The translations under genes and the position numbers were made by a program. The notes beneath the pieces are model-generated. The model searched no databases. It saw nothing but the letters and a program-made list of their open reading frames with translations, and was not told the origin of the DNA. 64,000 nucleotides of DNA, taken from contig NC_087166.1 of NCBI RefSeq assembly GCF_035594125.1, forward strand, positions 19,958,766-20,022,765, written 5' to 3'. The stretch is from Scylla paramamosain (Eukaryota; Arthropoda; Malacostraca; Decapoda; Portunidae). Positions 15,501 to 24,161 of the stretch are shown piece after piece (positions within the stretch are counted from its first letter, which is position 1; each line of letters starts with the position of its first letter).

Positions 15501-15798
15501 CATTTATGGTCTTCTCCCCAGATGGGGACTCCGAGCCGGGTGTAGGAGTCGCCATGATGATTTTAAAATTTTTGAGTGAAGGGTGTGTGTGTTATTAGGT
15601 GCTTGTAGTTTTGTGTGGAGGAAGAGAGTTGTCTTTAGAGGGCAGGCTGTGACTGCCCCCTTGTGTTGTGAGACACAAAGGGAAACGTTCAGTGAGGTCA
15701 CAGCTGGTTTTAATGAAAAGTTCACAGCACCCCCTGAACAGTGCTTTAGACCTCACTGGGAGTAATTATCGTTTCGGCAGGTGTCTACTGCCTCCTCC
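12540..15798 (-). mobile_element. Family A LINE copy 3, full length
   Basis: Complete from poly-A (T-run 12541-12553) to the shared 5' terminus (complement of GGAGGAGGCAGTAGACA ending at 15798). The sequence beyond differs from that beyond copies 2 and 10, which fixes the element boundary. 5' UTR is about 243 bp, single ORF about 2.9 kb, 3' UTR about 100 bp. No ORF1/gag. No convincing target-site duplication was found (left flank cgaaaggta, right flank tactcatat). It sits in a Tc1-like transposase remnant. Confidence 0.88.
12646..15555 (-). pseudogene. Family A endonuclease-reverse transcriptase ORF (copy 3, reference copy)
   Basis: Begins MATPTPGSESPSG at 15555. An apurinic-type endonuclease follows with LLFLTGTQVSE (usual ET), [13 protein letters not shown] and [10 protein letters not shown] has [42 protein letters not shown] and HSYADDTTLH. 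A C-terminal LPASLFPPSYDLNS block ends with the stop at 12646. Lesions: a frameshift near 15000, a deletion of about 60 bp near 13790 (removing the FRQGRSTGDLLAF region), an in-frame stop at 13402-13404 (the usual ATER reads AT-stop-R), and paired frame slips at a G-run near 13115 and a C-run near 13045. Repaired length would be about 980 residues. It would nick target DNA and reverse-transcribe its own RNA (target-primed reverse transcription); this copy cannot. Confidence 0.85.
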
Positions 15799-16021
15799 TA
15801 CTCATATACAGAGACCTAGATTAAAATAGCTGAATAATGTTAATGTTTTATAGCGTAACGGTACAGTACATGAAGGTGGATGACTAGAGACTGTTTTATA
15901 ATTTGCATCTTCAGAGAACTGAGAGAACGCATACCGAGTCCTAGATTAAACCAGCTGGCTACCACCAGCACCTCAAGAAAATTGCGAACCCCAGTTGGAA
16001 ATTATGCATTTAAACTTAGCG
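15799..16021. other. Unassigned; would be intron if the 16028 exon is real
   Basis: No gene or repeat recognised. It begins right at the 5' end of family A copy 3 and ends at the donor site of the IR-like exon. Confidence 0.4.
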
Positions 16022-16027
16022 ACTCAC

Positions 16028-16179
16028 CTAGTGACAAGAGGCTGTGACAAAATGTAAAGGAGTGGCCCGGCGAATAGAGCCATAACGAGTATAGCCAGCC
16101 AAGTGTCAGGAGTGAAAGGCAATATGAGTGACTGCCAACGTGGTAACCTCGCTCCTCTCTTGATCAAGAAACATGTCAT
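16028..16179 (-). CDS. Exon resembling the pre-M1/M1 region of an ionotropic receptor
   Basis: Minus strand, 152 bp without a stop, containing RLPRWQSLILPFTPDTW followed by the hydrophobic WLAILVMALFAGPLLYIL. In IR/iGluR proteins the LPRW..L..PF...W block precedes the first membrane helix of the ion channel. A strong donor follows (AG then GTGAGT, at 16027-16022). The acceptor TATGTACAG before 16179 is weaker. Just upstream lies a family A fragment, so the true 5' exon edge may be disturbed. This would be a plasma-membrane chemoreceptor subunit. It could be a live exon or a relic; no neighbouring channel exons were recognised. Confidence 0.6.
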
Positions 16180-16185
16180 CTGTAC

Positions 16186-16551
16186 ATAACTCGAAAGATT
16201 CAAGAGCATGGGCACGAGAGCAAGTTAAGTCATTGCGCACATAAACGCATCATCCAGCTTTGGATCGAAAATGAGGGTAGAGAAAGAAGGAGGGAACAGA
16301 AAAGGGGCTACTGTCATTTGCCTCAGATACCTGAGTTTCAGTGAGGAAAAGAAGATGAGGTTTAGAAGAGGAGAGGTGGTGTTCTACAGATTGAAAATTA
16401 GATCTTAGACCGGGAATGTTGCAGAAGTTAATGAAGAAAAAGCTGAGGGAGGGTGTCAAGACACTTAGGGTCGTCGACAGAAAGGCAGTCGGACCTGAGG
16501 ACATTTATGGTTCCCTCCCCAGATGGGGACTCCGAGGCTGGTGTAGGAGTG
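16186..16551 (-). pseudogene. Family A LINE copy 4, endonuclease N-terminal fragment
   Basis: Matches the first part of the family A ORF in complement, ending just at the position of the family start codon (ggtgtaggagt, then diverges). Encodes pieces such as FFFINFCNIPGLRSNF, HLLFLTETQVSE and FLYPHFRSKAG. Neither the 5' UTR nor the RT is present, so it is an internal fragment. A downstream A-run at 16580-16597 is not the family's own tail orientation. Confidence 0.8.
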
Positions 16552-16865
16552 TAGGTATTTCCAGATGTTCCCCAATCTATCGAAAAAAAAAAAAAAAACA
16601 GCTGATTCGGTCCCAAAGAGACTTAAAGAGTGCAGTGCATGATGTATCATGAGTGCAGTGTATAATGCAATGTTATGTAATGTTATTTATATGAGGATTA
16701 CATTTGATAATGGGGTATAATTAAGTGATCTTTGTAGAATTCCATATGGTGAGGCTATTGTTATTTCAGTGCTTGAGGGACTTATTCATGTATTCGGTGA
16801 TAAATGTTGTTAAAACAATTTTCTGGTTAAGTGAATGAGTGTTGCACACATGGTAAAAAAAAAAA

Positions 16866-16990
<125 letters not shown>

Positions 16991-17120
16991 TAGTATAGGA
17001 ACTTTGGCTTTGGATGTAGCAGTGGCTATATTGTATATTTTCTGGAAACATGGCCTTAATAATGTACCCTTACAGGTTGGAATAAATTATTGCAACATCC
17101 CAAGAGTTTAGTGTGAAACA

Positions 17121-17470
17121 TTGCAATATTACTCCAAGAAAGGGCTAGACGAGGACAATAATGATTTGAAGAGGAAGCGGGCAGTGGCCAAGGGCAGGAA
17201 ACTCAACACCTTCCTGAGAGCACACAATGGTACTGCTCCTATTACTGTATTGAACGGTATTTATGATGAAACTGCTGTTGTATTTGAAAATATAGAGGAA
17301 ATTAATGATGGATACATTGAACTCCTCTATAGAGCTATAGGGGGGGAAGAAAAATAACGAAGGAGGCAGAAAAATACATTTCACATTTAGAAACAGCAAA
17401 TTTAAAAGCCAAAATCGATCGAGGAATGGCCAGGCAAGATCACCGTCAAAATTTTCAACCAAGTGAATTG
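17121..17470 (+). pseudogene. Lys-rich ORF of unknown origin, possibly retroelement gag
   Basis: An open frame of 78 codons from 17121 (basic start KRKRAVAKGRKLNTFL, then acidic ENIEEINDGYIELLY) ends at 17357. A frame one base over continues with plausible coding sequence (ITKEAEKYISHLETANLKAK, then IDRGMARQDH) to about 17470, suggesting a frameshift in the GGGGGGAAG/A-run. The alternating charged helical character resembles the gag region of BEL/Pao elements, but I do not recognise a specific family. Function unassigned. Confidence 0.3.
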
Positions 17471-17589
17471 TCAGTTGCTACTCCCAGTAATATTTCTGTT
17501 AAAAAAAAAAAAAAGATCCACTTTTCTTTGTGACATGGAAATTTCCTAACATTAAAGAGGATTATGAAAGGATGGTTATACTTTAATTT

Positions 17590-17756
17590 GGAAAAGATTA
17601 ATATTTTTGAAGCAGTGTTTAACTAGTAATACATTGCAAGCTGCCAAAGGATTGGAGAATGATTATAATGCAATGCATGAAAGGGAGCAGTGGCAAACCA
17701 TGGTTGCCGACGTCCTACGGGATATGGCACGTCAGTAGTAGTAGTAGTAGTAGTAG
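17590..17756 (+). pseudogene. C-terminal scrap of another retroelement ORF plus (AGT)n
   Basis: The frame ending at the TAG 17736-17738 reads REQWQTMVADVLRDMARQ-stop. This REQWRxxVADVxRDMA ending is one I associate with crustacean retroelement polyproteins. It is followed by seven AGT repeats. Earlier codons are poorly conserved. Assignment is by pattern only. Confidence 0.4.
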
Positions 17757-18252
17757 CATGAAAGACCAGATCTCCCAAGAAGACTACTTGTCTATGTCAG
17801 AAGGTGGGCAAGCCGAACCAGGTGATTCGCCCTGCTCCCTTTCACCCTATACCTTAGGTTGAGGAGGTTTTCAGTAATTATTATTATTATTATTATTAAA
17901 CATAACGGAGAAGGCAGAGTGGGACGAGCGCAAGCGCTATAAGTTGCCAGATGACAACCCCCACCCACCTTGACCGTAGAAAGAAGAAAGGAAAAGCAAT
18001 TAGCACAATAGTAGGATGAAATCAGAGCAGGAGGAGAAAATAGGTTAAACAATTATAAAGAACGCCTCAACGAACTGAGAATTATTAAAACTCACAAAAA
18101 AATTCAACAAAAAAAATCAACAATTCTGACTTATTTAATATATGTCAGACAACACGAGTAAATGTAGTATAACTACTTAAAACTTGATGGTATAAAATCA
18201 CAGGTATAGTTACATAATTTATCACCGGTATAGCTGCAAAAGCAACCAGAGT

Positions 18253-20649
18253 TTAATTGACTAGACTCTTCAAGATTTTGTTCGAAGCAGACTTGAATTT
18301 TTGCACATCACTCGCAGTGCATGTGCCCTCATCAAGCATGTTCCAAAGTCTTACAGCACAAGGAACAAAGCTTCGCTGAAACTGACTGGTGTGACACCTA
18401 ACCTGCTGTAAGCAGCGCGCATGTGAATTTGACGCAAGTCGAGTGTTTCTGGTGGGCACAAATGCATTTGGGATGGAGGCATTCAGCGGGTGAAGCTGGT
18501 TGGCATGGATCTTATATAGCATGCAGACACTGCTGACATTGCGTCGGTGACCAAGATCCCAAGCTGCTTCGCCACCACAGAGGAACCTAGCGGAGGAGAC
18601 AACTCTGTCAATGAGACGGAGGTGGGACACAGCTGCGGAAGACCACACAGGAGCACAATACTCCAGCAGTGGAAGAATAAAACACCGGAAGCAGCTGGCA
18701 GAGATAGACTGGTCACCAAAAATCCGGTAAGCCTTCCTCACAACGCCAAGCTTTTGCGAGGCAGAACTGACAAGACGCCTGATGTGCCGTTCAAAAGACA
18801 GTTTTGAGTCGAATCTGACACCCAAAATATCAAGCTCATCACATACTGTCAGAGGCGCGCCATCAACAAGCAGAGGGCCGTGAAGGGGATTTAGCGTGCG
18901 AGAGCGTGAAATACACAAGCATTTTGATTTTGATGCATTCAGTTTCATGTTCCAGGTGCGACACCAGTCAGAAATACGTCTGAGATCCTCATTCAGGGAT
19001 GTACTAACATCAAGACGTGAATTTGGTGACTCAACAGTAGCAACAAGTGTCACATCATCTGCATATCCGTAAATAGGATTGCTAGTGATTTGTAGTAGAT
19101 CGGAAGTGTAGACATTGAACAGCAGAGGTCCCAGTACGCTACCCTGGGGAACACCTGAGTGGACGCTGTACCAGTCACTGTAGCAACTATCAACGCACAC
19201 ATGGTGGGTGCGGTGGGTCAAAAATTGAGTCAAGATGGACAGTACCGGGCCACCGACACCAAGAGATTGCAGCTTCCTGAGAAGACCGGCATGGTTGACT
19301 CGGTCAAAAGCTGCAGAGAAATCAAGTTGGACTACCCTGGCTTCATGCCCACAGTCAAGAGCTTGCTGAATCTTATGAGAGATAGTGAGTAGCGCATCCG
19401 TAGTCCCTAGGTTCTTCCGATAAGCAAACTGATTAGCTGGTATCAAATTAGAGTGTTCAAGGTAACGAGAGAGACGACCAGAAATAACATGTTCAAAGAT
19501 CTTAGAAAGTAACGGCGTGATAGAGATTGGTCTATAGTTGCCGGCATCAGATGATGGAGAGCCTTTAGGGATCGCTGTGATGTTCGCATTTCTCCAGCAC
19601 ATGGGGAAACTACCGGTCAGGATTAGGCGTCTGAAGACTGCACTCAGTTTGGGAGCAAGAACTGCAGCTGTTTCCTTCAGAAACATAGGAAACATCCCAA
19701 GCGGATCCGTGCCGCCATGGGAGTCGAGTGCTAAAAGTAGTCTCATGACTTCCTTAGACCTAAAAACCAGTTTTGTCAAGACTGGCATGGCGGGAGGCAA
19801 CTCGCTGGTGGGGGCTAGAGCTCGACAGAGCTTGGAGTCAAAGTGTTTCATCAGCAGATCAGCTTTGCCTTTTGGACTTGTGATCAGCTGTCCAGTATCA
19901 GAAAGCAGAGCAGGGAGAGATGGTCGCAAACCAAAGACAACTGACTTCAGCGTGGACCACCACTTGTGCGGGTCAGATGCAGTGGATAGTTTTTCTTTCG
20001 CAGAGGTAAAATATTCGCTCTCAGCAGTCCTGTAGACTGCCGCACAGGAAGCTCTGGCAACAGTGTACGCATCCCAAGTTTCACGTGTCCTTAAGTGTGA
20101 CCACCTGCGATAAGCCGCTTGCTTAGTGTCTCTAGCAGTACGACAATCAATGTTGAACCAGGCCTTGTCGTTGGAGCGCAAACAAACTTTCTTTACAGGA
20201 ACCCTCCGAGAGATGATACGCTTCAGTTCCTCATTCAATGCTGAGACAGGATCAGGGTTGCTCAAGACCGGTCCTAGACGAATACGAGAAGCGTCTTCTC
20301 TGACAGAGCTCCAATTAACGCGCCCCTTCAAGAAGACCTCTTTGATGACTGTGTATGCAGGAATATTTTGTCTCAAGTTAAGTTGAATACTAATCGCAGA
20401 GTGATCTGATGTGCCAAGAGGTGCCATAGTGGTTACCTTGACTGTCTCTGGTACGTTGGTAAAGACAAGATCAAGCCGATTGCCAGCCAGATGTGTTGGA
20501 CCCACAACTAACTGAGAACATCCAGAGACATTCGCAAAATCAAGAGCAGCACGACCATGGGAGTCAGTTGGAGAAACTGATTCAAGCCATTCACGGTGAT
20601 GGGCATTATAATCACCAGCAAAAAACAAAGGCCGCCTTTCGGTCCTCAT
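18253..20649 (-). CDS. Family B polyprotein, main part: endonuclease C-terminal half and reverse transcriptase
   Basis: Open frame of 798 codons, unbroken. Endonuclease motifs GDYNAHH (residues 12-18) and GTSDHSAI (79-86). Linker with WFNIDCR..R..K.AAYRRW. RT with NYRPISITPLLSKIFE (371-386), LDFSAAFD (catalytic Asp 443), SGVPQGSVLGPLLF (498-511) and GYADDVTL (528-535). Then LGVRFDSKLSFERHI and a C-terminal RNVSSVCMLYKIH / RLWNMLDE block. The ATG at 20649 is artificial: the natural frame enters from the N-terminal part (20612-21274) but is shifted by one base at an A-run 20620-20625 (T-run in the mRNA), where FVFAGDYNAHH becomes FVFCW-stop. A one-base correction would give a single protein of roughly 1,000 residues. 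Either a very young pseudogene or a sequencing indel. Confidence 0.85.
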   Translation of the reverse strand: MRTERRPLFFAGDYNAHHREWLESVSPTDSHGRAALDFANVSGCSQLVVGPTHLAGNRLDLVFTNVPETVKVTTMAPLGTSDHSAISIQLNLRQNIPAYTVIKEVFLKGRVNWSSVREDASRIRLGPVLSNPDPVSALNEELKRIISRRVPVKKVCLRSNDKAWFNIDCRTARDTKQAAYRRWSHLRTRETWDAYTVARASCAAVYRTAESEYFTSAKEKLSTASDPHKWWSTLKSVVFGLRPSLPALLSDTGQLITSPKGKADLLMKHFDSKLCRALAPTSELPPAMPVLTKLVFRSKEVMRLLLALDSHGGTDPLGMFPMFLKETAAVLAPKLSAVFRRLILTGSFPMCWRNANITAIPKGSPSSDAGNYRPISITPLLSKIFEHVISGRLSRYLEHSNLIPANQFAYRKNLGTTDALLTISHKIQQALDCGHEARVVQLDFSAAFDRVNHAGLLRKLQSLGVGGPVLSILTQFLTHRTHHVCVDSCYSDWYSVHSGVPQGSVLGPLLFNVYTSDLLQITSNPIYGYADDVTLVATVESPNSRLDVSTSLNEDLRRISDWCRTWNMKLNASKSKCLCISRSRTLNPLHGPLLVDGAPLTVCDELDILGVRFDSKLSFERHIRRLVSSASQKLGVVRKAYRIFGDQSISASCFRCFILPLLEYCAPVWSSAAVSHLRLIDRVVSSARFLCGGEAAWDLGHRRNVSSVCMLYKIHANQLHPLNASIPNAFVPTRNTRLASNSHARCLQQVRCHTSQFQRSFVPCAVRLWNMLDEGTCTASDVQKFKSASNKILKSLVN

Positions 20650-21274
20650 CTTGAATCATTGCCATTGCCATTAACAAGCAGTCAAAGATAGTATCGTCAC
20701 TGTCAGGGTTTCGGTAAGAGCCAAGGATGTAAAAATTCTGGAGCTGCGCACATACACGAATGACGACAGTTTCATGACAGGTACACTCGTATTTCGTTTT
20801 CCGATGAGCTGAGAAGCCTTCGCGAATGTGAACCGACATGCCACGTCTCCTTTTAGCTAAACTGCGACGAATGAAAAGCGGCTTGCTGAACCCGGGAATC
20901 ATGAGTTCGGAGTCATGTCGGTAGTCAGAAACGAGAGTCTCTGCGCAGATGATCACGTCATGACATTGGCTGACAACAGAAACGTCCTTAAGGTTGGCAA
21001 AGAGACCTCTGATGTTGGAGTACAAGACCCTACATGTATGACGACGTGATCTAACAGGGCCAGGATTTAATTCAACATCTCCACAGCGGAGCAGCAAAAG
21101 ATGTGAATAGGGGTCAAGAGATAAGAAAACTAACATGGTCAATGAGAACGCCAGGGTCAATAAAATCAGTAAGGCAGTCAGAGGATGAATAAAGTAAAAA
21201 CCCATAAAATTGAAAGTTAAAATAGCGGAACTACGAGGTCGAGCCTGGAGGTGCCGCCACACCAGGTAAGGCAA
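20612..21274 (-). CDS. Family B polyprotein, N-terminal part with membrane helix, 2A motif and endonuclease start
   Basis: Starts MPYLVWRHLQARPRSS at 21274 (a second ATG at 21205 is possible). Residues about 29-53 are a continuous hydrophobic stretch rich in Leu, Ile and Phe, a likely signal-anchor. Residues 59-73 read LLLLRCGDVELNPGP, a canonical 2A motif (D-x-E-x-N-P-G-P). After it the endonuclease begins (CRVLYSNIRGLFANLKDV, then CAETLVSD), with RNPDSDD before the frameshift. Expected outcome is two products: a membrane-directed peptide of about 72 residues, and an endonuclease-RT starting with Pro73. No gag-like ORF1 precedes it. Confidence 0.8.
   Translation of the reverse strand: MPYLVWRHLQARPRSSAILTFNFMGFYFIHPLTALLILLTLAFSLTMLVFLSLDPYSHLLLLRCGDVELNPGPVRSRRHTCRVLYSNIRGLFANLKDVSVVSQCHDVIICAETLVSDYRHDSELMIPGFSKPLFIRRSLAKRRRGMSVHIREGFSAHRKTKYECTCHETVVIRVCAQLQNFYILGSYRNPDSDDTIFDCLLMAMAMIQDEDRKAAFVFCW
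21056..21082 (-). promoter_or_regulatory. 2A ribosome-skipping element (GDVELNPGP)
   Basis: Codons for G65 to P73 of the family B ORF. In 2A peptides the ribosome fails to form the Gly-Pro bond of NPG|P and restarts at Pro. All invariant residues are present, with the upstream Leu-rich stretch usual for cellular 2A sequences. Activity is inferred from exact motif match only. Confidence 0.85.
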
Positions 21275-21739
21275 TTATGTTCTGGAACCGCAAGTTCGCC
21301 ATATTCAAGCGGACCCCGACAGTAGGGATGGCAAATAAAACTGCTGACACCATACATCCCCTCATCCTGCCTGCACGACTTGAGATTGCAGAGAGGGGAA
21401 AACAGAGAAAGAGGATAGGAGTAAAACAGAAGATCAAAAGGTCACAAGCAAGAGAAAGAGAAAGACCTGATGTGTCACCCATCCGGGTAGGGAGGGTGGG
21501 AACTCCCTGGAAGACCGGGTGCACAGCTATGGCTGGGAGTCTGAATCCACCCTCAAAGATGGAAGGTAATAAGCAGGAGGAAAAGCAAGAAGCAGCTAGG
21601 GGAGAGTGAGGTTGCTGCATTCCTCATCCAGATAGAACTGTCCCCTACCCGGCGTGAAAATAGCTTGCAGATATACTACAAGCTATTTTAGGTAGTTACC
21701 TCTTGTCTGTCATTTAAAGAAAACAACAGACATTTGGCA

Positions 21740-24129
21740 ATGGATGATGGATGGGTGATGGACTGTGTAGGTCCTTTACCAAGGACCCAGAGGGGAAACC
21801 AGTATTTGCTGACTATTATGTGTATGTCATCCAGGTTCCCTGAGGCCATTCCCCTCCGGAGTATAAATTCTAAGAACATTGTCAGGGAGTTGGTGAAATA
21901 TTTCTCCTGGGTGGGAATTCCTAAGGTGTTGCAGTCAGACCAGGGAAGTAATTTCACTTCTCGCACGTTCACGGAAATTCTAAGGGGTCTGAAGATTGAA
22001 CAGAGACTGTCGAGTGTTTATCATCCTCAGTCTCAAGGTAGTGTAGAAAGATTTCACCAGACTCTAAAAAAAAAAAAACACTCAGGATGTATTGTGAGGA
22101 GATGAGTGTTGAGTGGGATGAGGCGTTGCCACTAGCCTTGTTCGCGTTAAGAGTTAAGTGTGCAAGAGTCAACAGGTTTCAGCCCATTTGAGCTAGTGTA
22201 TGGGCACGAGGTGAACGGTCCTTTGAGGATGGTGAAAGAAAAGTGGTTAGGGGCAGAGGAGCTTTCTACTGTAGTGAAGTATGTGTCTGATTTCAAGGAC
22301 AGATTGATGAGAGCTAGGGAAATTGCTCGGGAAACTTTGAAAGGTAGTCAGAGTGAGATGAAAGGCTGGTATGACAGGAAGGCGAGGGCCAGATCCTTCC
22401 AGCTTGGGGACAAGGTCTTGGTCCTGTTCCCATTGCAGGGTGATCCTTTCAAAGCCAGGTTCAGCGGGCCTTGGGAGATTGAGAGGAAAGTAAGTGATGT
22501 GAATTACATTGTAAAAACTCCAGGGAGGAAGAAAAAAAAACTAGTTGTTTCATGTAAACATGTTGAAGCCTTTTCATGAAAGGGAAGAAGAAAAGGAAGG
22601 CGAAGTAGAAGGAGTAAGAACCGTGAGTGTTGTAAATGTAACCACTGAGGTGAAAGAGGTGTGATCTGAAGTGAAACTGAGCAGGTGTGAGGGAATGGTG
22701 CTAGAGAATTCAGCCGTGTTGGCGAATTTGAATGATAAACTAGGACACATGGAGCTAGAAAAGAAGAAAAGGATTAGGGAAATTATGGGAAGATTCAGTT
22801 CTTTGTTCCCTGATGCGCCTAGGAAAACAAATATGGTGGTGCACGATGTGGATGTTGGGGAGGCTGAACCCATCAAACAACATCCCTACAGAGTTAACCC
22901 ACAGAAAAGGAAGATCATGAGAAAGGAAGTACACTCAATCAAGTCATGCTGGAGCATGACTTGATTGAGCCTAGTGAGAGCCCATGCAGCTCGTCGTATG
23001 TACTGGTGCCCAAACTTGGTCAAGAGAGTTTCCGTTTTTGTATGAATTATAGGAAGGTTAACATAGTGACAAAACCTGATGCTTACCCTATCCCTAGAGT
23101 TGATGATTGTATATATCATGTGGGAAGTGCCAACTTCATAACAAAAATTGACTTGTTGAAAGGGTACTGACAAGTAGGACTCACTGAGAGGGCAAAAGCC
23201 ATATCAGCTTTTGTCACCATGGATGGATTGTATCAGTACAAACTTCTTCCATTTGGGATGAAGAACAGTAGCAGTTCTTTTCAGATATTAATGAACAGAT
23301 TACTGAAGGGCTTGAAGGGATGTTCTGTGTACATAGATGACATTTTGTTGTATACTGAGAATTTGGAAGAACACGTGCAAGTTACTGGAGGAAGTATTGA
23401 GGAGGCTGGATGATGCCAACCTTACCGTCAACTTAGCAAAAAGTAATTTCATGCAAGCTGACGTGGAGTACATAGGCTTTAAGGTAGGGAAAAATAAAGT
23501 GAGAACTGAGGAAGCCAAGGTGAAAGATAATGTAAATCTAATAGGAAGGAGATTCTTAGCGGCCAGTGGATGTTACAGGCGATTTTGTAAAAATTTCTCT
23601 GATGTTGCAATGCCCCTGACTAAGTTGCTCAGTAAGACGTCAAAATTTTGTTGGGGTAAGCATTGTGAGGAAGCTTTTGTGGAGATTGAGAAAATGTTAA
23701 TCAGTGCCCCAGTGCTGCGCATGCTTGATTATAAGAAAACATTTGTATTGTATGTGTATGCCAGTCAGAATGGTGTGGGTGGTGTGATAATGCCAACATG
23801 AGGGAGTTGAGCACCCCATAGGCTATTACTCCAAATGGTTGGTACCATATCAGAGAGTTTACAGCACTATTGAGAAAGAGGCTTTGGGCCTAGTGCTGAG
23901 TTTGAGTCATTTTGAAGTTTACATCAAAGGGATGGGACATCCTGTGCAGGTCTTCACCGACCACAATTCGCTCATTTTCTTGCATAAAATGAAAAACACC
24001 AATCAGAGGTTGATGAAGTGATGTCTGGTCTTAAAGGATTATGACCTAGAGATTCACCATGTTTAAGGCAGTGAGAATGTAATTGTCAATACCTTGTCTC
24101 GTGCCCCGTCTAGTCGTGAGGCATCCTAA
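21740..24129 (+). pseudogene. Ty3/gypsy pol with integrase before RT-RNase H (Gmr1-like)
   Basis: Integrase core: DCVGPLPRTQRGNQYLLTI, LQSDQGSNF and GSVERFHQTL give the catalytic D, D and E, with 35 residues between the last two. GFSPFELVYGHEV, YDRKARARSFQLGDKVLVL and the C-terminal FSGPWEIERK follow (to 22579). Then, on the same strand, RT: IKQHPYRVNPQKR, SSYVLVPKLG, FCMNYRKVN, KIDLLKGY, LPFGMKNSSSSFQ, VYIDDILLY. RNase H: STIEKEALGLVLSL, VFTDHNSLIFL, ending NTLSR. Gag, protease and the integrase zinc-binding part are missing. Breaks: frameshift in the A-run 22067-22078, TGA replacing the Trp of GYWQV at 23168-23170, frameshift near 23395, and RNase H Asp replaced by Tyr in the VDAS motif. 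Ordinary Ty3/gypsy has RT-RNase H first. Confidence 0.85.
22934..22969. repeat. Perfect 17-bp palindrome inside the RT frame
   Basis: CTCAATCAAGTCATGCT, spacer GG, AGCATGACTTGATTGAG. The right arm encodes the expected MLEHDLIE of the RT. The left arm is an inverted copy that breaks the frame, as a template-switch mutation would. Confidence 0.9.
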
Positions 24130-24161
24130 CCAGGTGCCTCACGCATCTTTTGGGAAAGGGA

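Larger units (their letters stand above)
17876..21650 (-). mobile_element. Family B non-LTR retrotransposon, nearly complete, with (TAA)n tail
   Basis: Minus-strand element. The 3' end is a (TAA)n run (TTA repeats 17876-17898), the tail type of I-like and related LINEs, and the 3' UTR extends from the stop at 18253. The ORF starts at 21274. The upstream sequence to roughly 21650 is probably 5' UTR, but that boundary is not fixed because no second copy is present here. It abuts a truncated Ty3/gypsy element on the plus strand. Clade within the CR1/I/Jockey assemblage is undecided. Confidence 0.75.
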
